64,000 nt of DNA from Pseudomonas antarctica (GCF_001647715.1 NZ_CP015600.1:3472001-3536000); one strand, 5' to 3'. Shown: positions 17,914 to 25,916, counted from the first letter of the stretch. Numbers and translations are program-made. The notes: a model not told the origin generated them from the letters alone.

Positions 17914-18408
17914 ATGCACACCCCGTCTCTGCAGGACACCACCGCGCCGGAAGGCATCTGCTACGGCTGCGGCGGCAGCAACCCGCACGGCCTGCACATC
18001 AAAAGCCGTTGGGACATCGATGGCGTCCATGTGATTGCCAAGCATCAGCCGGACGCCAAATACAGCGGCTGGCCCGACCTGGTCTACGGCGGCCTGATCG
18101 CCATGCTGGTGGACTGCCATTCCAACTGGACCGCCATGGCCTACCACTATCGCGCGGAGCAACGCACGCCCGGCAGCCTGCCGCGCATCGACTGCGTGAC
18201 CGGCAACCTGGGGATCAAATTTATCAAGCCGACGCCGATGGGCGTAACGCTGAGCCTGCGCGCACGGGTCGAGGGTGACGTGGGGCGCAAAAGCCGCGTG
18301 GTCTGTGAGGTGTACGCCGGTGACGTGCTCACGGCCATCGGCGACTCGGTCTTTGTGCGCGTCGACACCGGCCAATTGGCTGCCGCCGCCCATGGCCGCG
18401 AAGGCTGA
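17914..18408 (+). CDS. PaaI-type hotdog thioesterase
   Basis: A 164-residue single hotdog-fold protein. GICYGCGGSNPHGLHIKSRW, WPDLVYGGLIAMLVDCHSNW (hotdog helix with GG and Asp) and DCVTGNLGIKFIKPTPMGVT are typical of PaaI-like acyl-CoA thioesterases. Substrate is not determinable. The start is preceded by AATAAGGAC. A separate transcription unit from YceI; the dienelactone hydrolase follows after 44 bp and may be co-transcribed. Confidence 0.83.
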   Translation: MHTPSLQDTTAPEGICYGCGGSNPHGLHIKSRWDIDGVHVIAKHQPDAKYSGWPDLVYGGLIAMLVDCHSNWTAMAYHYRAEQRTPGSLPRIDCVTGNLGIKFIKPTPMGVTLSLRARVEGDVGRKSRVVCEVYAGDVLTAIGDSVFVRVDTGQLAAAAHGREG

Positions 18409-18452
18409 TCCTGGTCTACATTGAATGCCACTGCTAATCGAGGACTGCTCCG

Positions 18453-19340
18453 ATGACTCGTCTCACCGCGAAAGACTTTGCCCCCGAACTGCTGGAACTC
18501 TATGACGGCTACGCCCACGGCAAGCTCAACCGCCGCGAATTTCTCGACCGCGCCGCGTTGTTCACCTTCGGTGGCCTCACCGCCTCCGCGCTGCTGGCGG
18601 CACTGAGCCCCAACTATGCGCTGGCCGAACAAGTCAAATTCACCGACCCGGACATCATCGCCGACTACATCACCTACCCCTCGCCCAAAGGCAACGGCAC
18701 CGTGCGCGGCTACCTCGTGCGCCCGGCCAAAGCCAGCGGCAAACTGCCCGCCGTGGTGGTTGTCCACGAAAACCGAGGCTTGAACCCCTACATCGAAGAC
18801 GTCGCCCGCCGCCTGGCCAAAGCCGGCTTCATCGCCCTGGCACCCGACGGCCTCACCTCAGTGGGCGGCTACCCCGGCAACGATGAAAAAGGCGTAGAGC
18901 TGCAACAGAAAGTCGACCCCGAAAAACTCATGAACGACTTCTTCGCCGCCATCGAATGGCTGATGCACCACGACAGCAGCACCGGCAAAGTCGGGATCAC
19001 CGGCTTCTGTTATGGCGGCGGCGTGACCAATGCGGCGGCGGTGGCCTATCCGGAACTGGGTGCGGCGGTGTCGTTCTATGGGCGCCAACCAGAGGCCAAG
19101 GACGTGCCACGCATAAAAGTACCGATCATGCTGCATTACGGCGAGCTGGATACGCGGATCAACGAGGGTTGGCCGGCGTATGAGAAAGCGTTGAAGGCCG
19201 CAGGCACGACCTATGAGGCGTATATCTACAAAGGCGCCAATCATGGCTTTCATAATGATTCAACGCCGAGGTATGACGAGGCGGCGGCGAACCTGGCGTG
19301 GGAAAGAACCCTCGGCTGGTTCCACAAATACCTGGCCTGA
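18453..19340 (+). CDS. dienelactone hydrolase family protein (YghX-like)
   Basis: A 295-residue hydrolase. After a helical N-terminus with a twin-Arg (R27-R28, [16 protein letters not shown]) and a hydrophobic stretch (about 35-57), the DLH domain has the Cys-Asp-His triad C186 ([10 protein letters not shown]), D233 ([10 protein letters not shown]) and H264 (GANHGFHND). The N-terminal part may act as a Tat-type signal or anchor. E. coli YghX is a close architectural match. Its substrate is unknown. Confidence 0.86.
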   Translation: MTRLTAKDFAPELLELYDGYAHGKLNRREFLDRAALFTFGGLTASALLAALSPNYALAEQVKFTDPDIIADYITYPSPKGNGTVRGYLVRPAKASGKLPAVVVVHENRGLNPYIEDVARRLAKAGFIALAPDGLTSVGGYPGNDEKGVELQQKVDPEKLMNDFFAAIEWLMHHDSSTGKVGITGFCYGGGVTNAAAVAYPELGAAVSFYGRQPEAKDVPRIKVPIMLHYGELDTRINEGWPAYEKALKAAGTTYEAYIYKGANHGFHNDSTPRYDEAAANLAWERTLGWFHKYLA

Positions 19341-19354
19341 TCATGATCTGAATG

Positions 19355-19441
19355 GTGGGAGCTGGCTTGCCTGCGATGGCGGTCTTCCAGTGACAAATGT
19401 GCTGGCCGGCCCGGCGTTATCGCAGGCAAGCCAGCTCCCAC
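19355..19441. repeat. REP inverted pair
   Basis: GTGGGAGCTGGCTTGCCTGC and its reverse complement GCAGGCAAGCCAGCTCCCAC surround a 47-base loop, forming a long hairpin 15 bp after the dienelactone hydrolase stop. Confidence 0.85.
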
Positions 19442-19641
19442 ATTTGATCGGTGTTGCCCGCTCGCCATGCATGGTCAAAGGCCAGCAATCCATATCGCTT
19501 TAATTTGCAGGAAGTTTCCTAGACAATCCTTTGGCCTTGCGCCTGCTCACGCCACTGGCTAGCCTTCGCTCTGTCGCTGCCTATCAGCGAACAGGAGTGG
19601 AAACCTGAGAACAAGTAGGCCCCCTTATCAGGAGCTTATGT
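19442..19641 (+). promoter_or_regulatory. leader of the DUF6124-type gene
   Basis: No gene seen. A short hairpin (CGCTG CCTAT CAGCG, near 19577) and a C-rich tract precede the ribosome site CAGGAGC of the gene at 19642. Promoter elements are not clear. Confidence 0.3.
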
Positions 19642-19944
19642 ATGAGCAAAAGCCATTCGGATTCAACTCGCTTCACCCCCGACCGCAAGATCTTTGATCG
19701 CGCCCTGAGTCACTATCTGCAACCCGCTTCACCGCAATCGTTTACCGTGCATCAAGACCTAAGCTTCGAAGACGCCCTCGCCCAAATCTGCAACCTGCTG
19801 CGCTGTGCTGCGGCCACCGCTGCCGACACCACCCAAGGCCTGAGCGGCGATCAACGCCACATGGCGGGTGCAACCGAGCACCTGATCGACATGGCCCGCA
19901 CACTTGCCGACCGCGCACTGGATTGCCTGCAGCCCAGGGCATAA
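19642..19944 (+). CDS. DUF3077/DUF6124-type small protein
   Basis: A 100-residue helical protein of a kind common in Pseudomonas: a short acidic/basic N-terminus, then FTVHQDLSFEDALAQICNLL, RCAAATAADTTQGLSGDQRH and HLIDMARTLADRALDCLQP. The LLRCAAATA and M-A-L-D blocks match the family as I recall it; the function is unknown. Start preceded by AGGAG. It lies between two REPs and just left of the CDI island. Confidence 0.7.
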   Translation: MSKSHSDSTRFTPDRKIFDRALSHYLQPASPQSFTVHQDLSFEDALAQICNLLRCAAATAADTTQGLSGDQRHMAGATEHLIDMARTLADRALDCLQPRA

Positions 19945-19975
19945 GCCAGCGCCCCTGACACGGCACAAAACAAAG

Positions 19976-20060
19976 GTGGGAGCTGGCTTGCCTGCGATGG
20001 CATCACTTGGGTCTGTCAGAAAAACCGAGGTGTTTGCATCGCAAGCAAACCAGCTCCCAC
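19976..20060. repeat. REP inverted pair
   Basis: GTGGGAGCTGGCTTGCCTGC at the left end pairs with GCAAGCAAACCAGCTCCCAC at the right, leaving a loop of about 45 bases. Same family as the pair at 19355. Confidence 0.8.
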
Positions 20061-20084
20061 ATTGGACACTCACTGTTGTCGGAA

Positions 20085-20153
20085 TCAATGCTCCAACGCA
20101 TACCGCCGACAATGGTTCAGATAGCCCTGCTCATGGCTGACCACCAGTTGAAC
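20085..20153 (-). pseudogene. 3'-terminal remnant of a DUF2252 gene (island left boundary)
   Basis: Reading minus, the last codons give QLVVSHEQGYLNHCRRYALE followed by His and TGA, almost identical to the C-terminus of the intact DUF2252 protein at 38678-39862 (QLVGSHEQGYLNHCRRYALE). Homology breaks at about 20153, where AT-rich IS-associated sequence starts. At the nucleotide level the two copies match at most positions over about 63 bases, with 29 bases identical in a row. They are in the same orientation, so they form direct repeats around 18.6 kb. Confidence 0.8.
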
Positions 20154-20162
20154 TAAAAATAG

Positions 20163-20184
20163 AGAAGAATAGTGGTCTGACCCC
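20163..20184 (+). repeat. GTGGTCTGACCCC junction motif, copy 1
   Basis: GAAGAATAGTGGTCTGACCC, followed by C and a T-run. The same motif in the same orientation is at 22143, 25721 and 25896. Confidence 0.8.
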
Positions 20185-20192
20185 ATTTTTTG

Positions 20193-20276
20193 TTGGAGCA
20201 TGCTCTGCGGATGAGGTGCATCATCAAGCGCAGAGCTTGGAGTAAGTTTGTGGAGATCTCTCAGGGCCTGACCCCA
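20193..20276 (+). mobile_element. solo end of the IS4-family element
   Basis: About 84 bases match, in inverted orientation, the transposase C-terminal codons and left terminal repeat of the two full IS copies (shared blocks GGAGCATGCTCTGCG and CGCAGAGCTTGGAGTAA), ending CTCAGGGCCTGACCCC. It is a decayed end of a related IS. Confidence 0.75.
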
Positions 20277-20317
20277 CTTTTCCACTTCGCCAAAAAAACT
20301 CACCCCATTTCCGCCTA

Positions 20318-20674
20318 TTACTCATCATCCCAAAATTTTCCCGGCTGAGCATAGATGCCATCATTTAAGACACTGCACCATCCAAAAAGCCTATAAAACA
20401 TTTCAAGATCTAGAATCTGATAAACGTCGGCTTGTATTTTCTTTAATGTTACTCGACCGTGTGCATAGTGCGAATACTGCCCTCCCACGCCGGAGATTGC
20501 TCTTAACTCGAGCTCTGAACGATCCCATTCCGAAACAACTCCTGCCACTTCAGGAAGCGGATCTAAAAAACATATTTCAAATTGTTTTGATATTTTACAC
20601 ACACACGGAATTAGTCTCTGAGCGAGCAGGCTTTCGGTAACCATCGTCCGAGGAAAAACAATATTTAATTTCAT
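20318..20674 (-). CDS. orphan small protein, possible immunity protein
   Basis: A 118-residue protein with no recognised domain, starting MKLNIVFPRTMVTESLLAQR and ending YAQPGKFWDDE. The coding sequence is AT-rich compared with the chromosome around it. The start at 20674 has AAAGGATG upstream. It contains several aromatic and acidic residues and no signal peptide or membrane helix. Small AT-rich orphan genes in CDI loci are often immunity genes left from lost toxin cassettes; that is inference from location only. Confidence 0.5.
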   Translation of the reverse strand: MKLNIVFPRTMVTESLLAQRLIPCVCKISKQFEICFLDPLPEVAGVVSEWDRSELELRAISGVGGQYSHYAHGRVTLKKIQADVYQILDLEMFYRLFGWCSVLNDGIYAQPGKFWDDE

Positions 20675-20785
20675 TTCAACGCATCCTTTGGAAAAACAAC
20701 ACAACCGGAAGAATTCTTTTCAAAAGTAGTTACCGGACTAAAATACTGCCTTCCATGGGGGGCTCGTATCGTGTGAAAAATAAGG

Positions 20786-22124
20786 GTCAGACCCTGAGGG
20801 ATCCCCACAAATTTACTCCAAGCTCTGCGCCTGATGATGCACCTCATCACGCAGAGCATGCTCCAATATTTCCAAGTGTTCTCGGCCACCAAAATCGGTG
20901 CAACTGCGCCAGTATTCCAAACCTAATCGCCACAATGAAAGTACTCGCCTCTCTTTGAGGCTGTTGCTTTGATAGCGCCGCTCCAATTGGTTCTCCCGCG
21001 CCTGCAACCCCGTTAAGAAGATGAGGTAGTTGGCCAAAGCGGCAATCAACAACAACACTTCGATGCGCTTTGGACAATGGCTTCGATGCAGATTCAGGCC
21101 CAATCCCAGGTGCTCACTTTTTACGTCTCGGAAGCCTTCTTCGATCTGCATACGGCGCTTATAAATCGCCACGACTTTTGCTGGATTCCACTCCTCTTGC
21201 TTCAGGTTGCTGGCAAGCAACCACGGTTCACGCTCACGTCTGGCAGACTGCCGGCTGAGCTTGCTTCTGGCAATTGAGCCGGTGACGCGTTGATGCTTGC
21301 GACCCTTGGCTGAATGGCGGACGCAGTACAAATCGATGAAGTGAGGGGCGCTACGCGTCATCTCGACACGGCCTAACGACTTAGGTGATGAGGTGGCCAG
21401 AGCGTACAAATTCTTCACAGGCTGCCAGTCATTTTCTTCGCGACGATAAAGCTCACGATTTCGTATGCGGGCCACGTAATACCAGCCCTGCGCCGCTACG
21501 GCCTTCATCCAGGGCCGCCGGAAACCTGCATCAGTGACCAGGACTGGAACGCATCCCTCAGGTAGTAATGCAGCCAACGTTTTGAGCAGTCGACTTTGAT
21601 ATTTGGGGCAACTCTCGCGCTCATGAACGCTTTCATAAATAGGAAACGAGCGTCCCGCAAGCGGGACTGCGGCTCTCAACAAAAAGGCGTCGCCAGAGGC
21701 ATCAATTCTCGACCAGTCGACCAAGATTAAAGGGTGCTTCAAGGAGCCCAACAACGCCCGCAGCATCGCCCAGTAGAACAATGGCCGCTCTGCTCTCAAG
21801 TGTTGATTACCCAACAATCGGTCCACTCGCTTGATCGCATGTTTTGGATACGCCTGCCCTGGCATAAAACGTCCCAGCGCTGTCAGCGTCAGGCGACGGC
21901 CTTGCAGTAACGAACTGACACAACTCATCAGCGTTGTCAGGCGGCGAGAATGGATTGAAGGCAGTGCTTGAGCGAGCGCTCTGTGTAAAAATCGGATGGC
22001 CTGCATGGGTTCGGGTTCTTGTTTTTGTGTGGTGCAAACCAAGTTGCCGACTCATGCAGGCCTCTTCAATATTCCAACTTCTTGATTTTCGGTAAGAAAA
22101 ATCGGGGATCCCTCAGGGTCAGAC
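20786..22124 (-). mobile_element. IS4-family insertion sequence, copy 1 (1,339 bp)
   Basis: Bounded by 21-bp terminal inverted repeats with one mismatch, containing CCCTGAGGGATCCCC at the left (20792-20806) and GGGGATCCCTCAGGG at the right (22104-22118). It contains one transposase gene and no passenger genes. Confidence 0.88.
20813..22006 (-). CDS. IS4-family transposase
   Basis: A 397-residue DDE transposase (ATG 22006; a TTG 12 codons upstream is an alternative start). Catalytic motifs are LILVDWSRID (D1), VPVLVTDAGFRRPW (D2) and the YREK signature YKRRMQIEEGFRDVK (Y-x2-R-x3-E-x6-K) carrying the catalytic Glu. The N-terminal part (LHRALAQALPSIHSRRLTTL) is the usual DNA-binding region. Intact, so potentially active. 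Nearly identical to the second copy at 22182-23375. Confidence 0.9.
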   Translation of the reverse strand: MQAIRFLHRALAQALPSIHSRRLTTLMSCVSSLLQGRRLTLTALGRFMPGQAYPKHAIKRVDRLLGNQHLRAERPLFYWAMLRALLGSLKHPLILVDWSRIDASGDAFLLRAAVPLAGRSFPIYESVHERESCPKYQSRLLKTLAALLPEGCVPVLVTDAGFRRPWMKAVAAQGWYYVARIRNRELYRREENDWQPVKNLYALATSSPKSLGRVEMTRSAPHFIDLYCVRHSAKGRKHQRVTGSIARSKLSRQSARREREPWLLASNLKQEEWNPAKVVAIYKRRMQIEEGFRDVKSEHLGLGLNLHRSHCPKRIEVLLLIAALANYLIFLTGLQARENQLERRYQSNSLKERRVLSLWRLGLEYWRSCTDFGGREHLEILEHALRDEVHHQAQSLE

Positions 22125-22163
22125 CACGTTTAGTGCTCCGCCAGTAGAATAGTGGTCTGACCC
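22117..22163. repeat. 47-bp palindromic junction between the two IS copies
   Basis: Perfect 11-bp arms GGTCAGACCAC and GTGGTCTGACC flank 25 bp including GTTTAGTGCTCCG. The arms overlap the outer tips of both ISs, leaving only 30 bp strictly between them. The same 47-bp layout is at 25694-25740 with no IS attached. Confidence 0.8.
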
Positions 22164-23493
22164 TGAGGGATCCCCACAAATTTACTCCAAGCTCTGCGCC
22201 TGATGATGCACCTCATCACGCAGAGCATGCTCCAATATTTCCAAGTGTTCTCGGCCACCAAAATCGGTGCAACTGCGCCAGTATTCCAAACCTAAACGCC
22301 ACAATGAAAGTACTCGCCTCTCTTTGAGGGTGTTGCTTTGATAGCGCCGCTCCAATTGATTTTCCCGTGCCTGCAACCCCGTTAAGAAGATGAGGTAGTT
22401 AGCCAAAGCGGCAATCAACAACAACACTTCGATGCGCTTTGGACAATGGCTTCGATGCAGATTCAGGCCCAATCCCAGGTGCTCACTTTTTACGTCTCGG
22501 AAGCCTTCTTCGATCTGCATACGGCGCTTATAAATCGCCACGACTCTTGCTGGATTCCACTCCTCTTGCTTCAAGTTGCTGGCAAGCAACCACGGTTCAC
22601 GCTCACGTCTGGCAGACTGCCGGCTGAGCTTGCTTCTGGCAATTGAGCCGGTGACGCGTTGATGCTTGCGACCCTTGGCTGAATGGCGGACGCAGTACAA
22701 ATCGATGACGTGAGGGGCGCTACGCGTCATCTCGACACGGCCTAACGACTTAGGTGATGAGGTGGCCAGAGCGTACAAATTCTTCACAGGCTGCCAGTCA
22801 TTTTTTTCGCGACGATAAAGCTCACGATTTCGTATGCGGGCCACGTAATACCAGCCCTGCGCCGATACGGCCTTCATCCAGGGGCGCCGGAAACCTGCAT
22901 CAGTGACCAGGACTGGAACGCATCCTTCAGGTAGTAATGCAGCCAACGTTTTGAGCAGGCGACTTTGATATTTGGGGCAACTCTCGCGCTCATGAACGCT
23001 TTCATAAATAGGAAACGAGCGTCCCGCAAACGGGACCGCAGCTCTCAACAAAAAGGCGTCGCCAGAGGCATCAATTCGAGACAAGTCGACCAAGATTAAA
23101 GGATGTTTCAAAGAGCCCAACAACGCCCGCAGCATCACCCAGTAGAACAGTGGCCGCTCTGCTCTGAGGTGTTGATTACCCAACAATCGGTCCACTCGCT
23201 TGATCGCATGTTTTGGATACGCCTGACCTGGCATAAAACGTCCCAGCGCTGTCAGCGTCAGGCGACGGCCTTGCAGTAACGAACTGACACAACTCATCAG
23301 CGTTGTCAGGCGGCGAGAATGGATTGAAGGCAGTGCTTGAGCGAGCGCTCTGTGTAAAAATCGGATGGCCTGCATGGGTTCGGGTTCTTGTTTTTGTGTG
23401 GTGCAAACCAAGTTGCCGACTCATGCAGGTCTCTTCAATATTCCAACTTCTTGATTTTCGGTAAGAAAAATCGGGGATCCCTCAGGGTCTGAC
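22155..23493 (-). mobile_element. IS4-family insertion sequence, copy 2 (1,339 bp)
   Basis: Same length, orientation and terminal inverted repeats as copy 1 (left 22155-22175, right 23473-23493), with a handful of base differences. The two copies stand in direct tandem 30 bp apart. Confidence 0.88.
22182..23375 (-). CDS. IS4-family transposase
   Basis: A second intact 397-residue copy of the DDE transposase, differing from the first by a few residues: LILVDLSRID replaces LILVDWSRID next to the first catalytic Asp, and PFAGRS replaces PLAGRS. VTDAGFRRPW and YKRRMQIEEGFRDVK are unchanged. Both copies therefore appear to have been kept functional. ATG 23375; a TTG at 23411 is an alternative start. 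Confidence 0.9.
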   Translation of the reverse strand: MQAIRFLHRALAQALPSIHSRRLTTLMSCVSSLLQGRRLTLTALGRFMPGQAYPKHAIKRVDRLLGNQHLRAERPLFYWVMLRALLGSLKHPLILVDLSRIDASGDAFLLRAAVPFAGRSFPIYESVHERESCPKYQSRLLKTLAALLPEGCVPVLVTDAGFRRPWMKAVSAQGWYYVARIRNRELYRREKNDWQPVKNLYALATSSPKSLGRVEMTRSAPHVIDLYCVRHSAKGRKHQRVTGSIARSKLSRQSARREREPWLLASNLKQEEWNPARVVAIYKRRMQIEEGFRDVKSEHLGLGLNLHRSHCPKRIEVLLLIAALANYLIFLTGLQARENQLERRYQSNTLKERRVLSLWRLGLEYWRSCTDFGGREHLEILEHALRDEVHHQAQSLE

Positions 23494-23506
23494 CGCATTT
23501 TTTGCA

Positions 23507-23567
23507 TCATCAAGCGCAGAGCTTGGAGTAATTTTGTGGGGATCCCTCAGGGTCTAACCCCGATTTT
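23507..23567 (+). mobile_element. second solo IS end fragment
   Basis: GCATCATCAAGCGCAGAGCT through CTCAGGGTCTAACCCC repeats the same IS end seen at 20193-20276, sharing its TCAAGCGCAG variant, which differs from both full copies (TCAGGCGCAG). This points to a related but distinct parent IS. Confidence 0.7.
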
Positions 23568-23616
23568 CTGACAGGCAGGCGTCAGAAAAACATCTGCTTA
23601 TCCTTTTGCACTCCAA

Positions 23617-23922
23617 CTACTCACTACGTCCCTCACACACTGCTTTGAGCCCAAGCATTGTAGTTGGAGTAGGCCCCAAATGAGATACGGTGCTAACGAG
23701 CATATTGGCGTCTTTGTCTCCTTCTAAATGGTAATCCGCACCACCACAGGCCTTTTTAGCCTCTTGATTAATATTTTCCAATAGCCCCGCCCTTGAATTG
23801 AAAATACTACCACTGCTGGTAATCATATACTCACCCGGTGCAATTTTACTGGCATCCGTCCACGTGCAACCTGTCAAATGCAAAGCAACGAGGCCGACCA
23901 ATATTAATTTTTTCAATTTCAC
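23617..23922 (-). CDS. small lipoprotein of unknown function
   Basis: About 101 residues beginning at GTG 23922 (preceded by GTGAGG) with a lipoprotein signal KKLILVGLVALHLTGC: the lipobox is LTGC. The mature part, with PGEYMITSSGSIFNSRAGLL and KKACGGADYHLEGD, resembles the small YgdI-like or conserved Cys-containing periplasmic proteins but I do not recognise a named family. AT-rich. No immediate operon partner; it lies between the IS pair and the RDD-like fragment. Confidence 0.55.
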   Translation of the reverse strand: MKLKKLILVGLVALHLTGCTWTDASKIAPGEYMITSSGSIFNSRAGLLENINQEAKKACGGADYHLEGDKDANMLVSTVSHLGPTPTTMLGLKAVCEGRSE

Positions 23923-24085
23923 AACCTCACGTAGATTACTTATTTGAAGGCCATTTTTTCTTCGCATCATTTACGCAATTGAACATCACACTTACCACCC
24001 AGACACCTTTATATTAATTACTTTAAAAAAGTTCTGAGAAAATCAAACAACTCTACCGCCCTTTTCCAGCTCTCTTTGTCACACT

Positions 24086-24310
24086 TCAAAGTACGAGGCA
24101 AAAAAAGGGGAGAGATTTATTTCTCAAAAACGCCGCAAGGAACCCACCCTTGGCCGTCACGGCGGGGACGAACGCCGAAAGCACCTCGGCGCTGAACTTG
24201 ACGATGAAAAAGATCAGCACCGCGACGCCAGAGTCGATGATTCGGGCCAGCAGGCGACGGCCAATGCTGGCTAGAATGGTCGGCCGTTTAGCGGGGGCAA
24301 TTGCGTCCAT
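24086..24310 (-). pseudogene. truncated RDD-family membrane protein
   Basis: Seventy-four residues: PTILASIGRRLLARIIDSGV followed by AVLIFFIVKF match the first helix of the RDD family (R..D pattern in ARIID). After AKGGFLAAF the sequence turns into a short unrelated tail (LRNKSLPFFCLVL) and ends, where a full RDD protein would continue for about another 80 residues. It is 75 bp downstream of the DUF2846 gene and probably was its operon partner before the island was rearranged. Confidence 0.5.
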
Positions 24311-24385
24311 ACAGTGTCACTCCGGCTTATGTAAACAGCAACAACGGCCGAGCTCAGCGCCCGGCCGCCTCAAGCGCTTTTTAAC

Positions 24386-24862
24386 TTACTTGCTTTCTTT
24401 TGCCACGGTACCCAACGACGCGTCCTTGACCAGATAGCGGCCTTCCACATCGCTCAGCACTTTGAGGCTGTTGCGCGCCACGGCGAAGCCCATTTCGACT
24501 TCCTGCTTGAGGTAAACCACCTCACCGGCCTTGACGTTGATCGGCATGTCAGCCCAGTTTTCAGCTTTAGAACTGATCACGTGCTGACCCGGCGTCACGA
24601 AGAAATAAATGTACTGGTTACCACGGTTGTAACCCATCTCCGAGTCGGCTTCCTTGTCATCCAGGAACACGTTGAACCGCACCATCATCCCCACGTTGCT
24701 TGGGCGTACGACATACACCAGGCCTTTATCGGCGACCGCGGCCTTGGGCAACGAGTAGTTCGCCACGTCAGCCTGCATCTTCTCCACCGACGGCGTCGAG
24801 GAGCAGCCAAACAGCGTGGCCAGGGACAATACAACAGCAGCTTTGCAGAACAGCTTGATCAT
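24386..24862 (-). CDS. DUF2846 lipoprotein
   Basis: A 158-residue lipoprotein: signal peptide CKAAVVLSLATLFGC with lipobox LFGC, then a DUF2846 domain (KGLVYVVRPSNVGMMVRFNV, YIYFFVTPGQHVISSKAENW, VYLKQEVEMGFAVARNSL). The domain is beta-rich and of unknown role in the envelope. GC content is like the core chromosome, unlike its neighbours, so it may be a host gene or an older island gene. Preceded by AAGGAAG. Confidence 0.8.
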   Translation of the reverse strand: MIKLFCKAAVVLSLATLFGCSSTPSVEKMQADVANYSLPKAAVADKGLVYVVRPSNVGMMVRFNVFLDDKEADSEMGYNRGNQYIYFFVTPGQHVISSKAENWADMPINVKAGEVVYLKQEVEMGFAVARNSLKVLSDVEGRYLVKDASLGTVAKESK

Positions 24863-25140
24863 GTACTTCTTCCTTGTGGTGTGACGGTAGAGCGGGTTGA
24901 GAGCGCCGGCGATTGGCCGGCGCGGGTTCTTTGATGCGTTTAATCATCGCCAGGGTATCGGCCTCGGGGACGAATACGTGAAGCGTTGTGCGTGGGCCAG
25001 CACTTTGATGCCTTGCGGGGGTTTGGGCGCGGGGCTTGTATTCCGGCCCGTCGCCCATATGGCGATCAGGTTTGGCGACCTGACAAGAGAGTACAAAAGC
25101 AACCCGCTTCTTTATTTAATTTTCCGAGGTCCTTTGTTGC
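24863..25140. other. gene-free stretch upstream of the DUF2846 gene
   Basis: No convincing coding region on either strand. GGCGCCGGCGATTGGCC-like GC-rich sequence changes to AT-rich sequence near 25085; the rightmost bases hold AAATAAATCTGTCCCC, resembling the cassette-junction motifs further right. Confidence 0.3.
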
Positions 25141-25643
25141 TTAAATAAATCTGTCCCCATTTCGCCTTCTATTTATTAAACCATGTTCTTCGGGATTGAA
25201 ACTCTCCGGCCATATAGTTTGATCATCGTACGAAGCCCCCTCCAGATTACACTGATCCAGCCCGACAACAGTGACGTCCGCACCTGAAAACTCAACGTCT
25301 CGAAAGTCCCCCCAACTACGGTGGCACCTTTTAAGCTTGCCAGGCTAAAGTCAACCTTAGAGAAATCAGAACACATAAGTAAAGATCCAGAAAGGTTAAC
25401 CCCTCTCATTTTGGATCCGATCAATATCGCATTAACCAATGAAACATTTATCATTCTCGCATCATTCAATACAGAAAAATAAAATACAGAATTCCTCAAA
25501 TCACAACCTGTAAAGTCGGCCTTACTAAAATCTAAGCCCTCAAATATCGCACGATGAAAACTAATACCTTTAAGATGCGCACCAACAAAGGTTTCAATAG
25601 AAAGCTCTAGGCAGTCACCTGCCTCAAACCTTACTGTAATCAT
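25141..25643 (-). pseudogene. pentapeptide-repeat protein, frameshifted at a C6 run
   Basis: The open frame from 25643 encodes pentapeptide repeats (SFHRAIFEGLDFSKADFTGC, DLRNSVFYFSVLNDARM). At the six-C run 25308-25313 the frame changes: the annotated frame ends in an unrelated tail, whereas the neighbouring frame continues as FRDVEFSGADVTVVGLDQCN and DDQTIWPESFNPEEHG, the usual end of this family, to a TAA at 25141. A one-base indel therefore splits the gene. Pentapeptide proteins occur as immunity proteins or DNA mimics; an immunity role is inferred from the CDI context. Confidence 0.75.
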
Positions 25644-25693
25644 CTGTCATCCCAGTCCAAAGGTGAAACTTCAAAAAAACAGAAAAAAACAGC

Positions 25694-25740
25694 GGTTAGA
25701 CCACGTTTAGTGCTCCGTTAGAAGAATAGTGGTCTGACCC
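25694..25740. repeat. 47-bp palindromic junction without IS
   Basis: GGTTAGACCAC and GTGGTCTGACC arms (one mismatch) flank GTTTAGTGCTCCG..., the same element as at 22117-22163, here with no IS attached. The right arm is copy 3 of the junction motif. Confidence 0.8.
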
Positions 25741-25754
25741 CATTTTTTCATAAA

Positions 25755-25892
25755 TTACATTCCATGATGATGTTTGACATTGAGATCGTACTGCTTAAGA
25801 GTCTGCTCAAATTTAGCTCTGACCTCAGGCGCCCAGCTCTTCCAGTAGTACCCACTAAACTCATTAGCGATTACCGCCCCGTTGGGCCCTCG
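25755..25892 (-). pseudogene. orphan CdiA C-terminal toxin fragment
   Basis: Reading minus, about 45 codons without a start give GPNGAVIANEFSGYYWKSWA, then PEVRAKFEQTLKQYDLNV, then KHHHGM and TAA. This is the shape of the extreme C-terminus of a polymorphic toxin, as I recall from CdiA-CT and related proteins. Homology stops abruptly at the junction motif at 25896. It is AT-rich relative to cdiA and lies 0.1 kb beyond the current immunity gene, as expected for a displaced toxin module. Confidence 0.65.
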
Positions 25893-25895
25893 CCG

Positions 25896-25916
25896 GAAGA
25901 ATAGTGGTCTGACCCC
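25896..25916 (+). repeat. GTGGTCTGACCCC junction motif, copy 4
   Basis: GAAGAATAGTGGTCTGACCC plus C and a T-rich run, identical to copies at 20163 and 25721. It separates the orphan toxin tail from the cdiI 3' flank. Confidence 0.8.

Noticed and set aside
24768..25058. 96-residue minus-strand ORF upstream of the DUF2846 gene
   Set aside because: Overlaps the known lipoprotein gene in another frame and the translation has no domain or clear ribosome site; not called.
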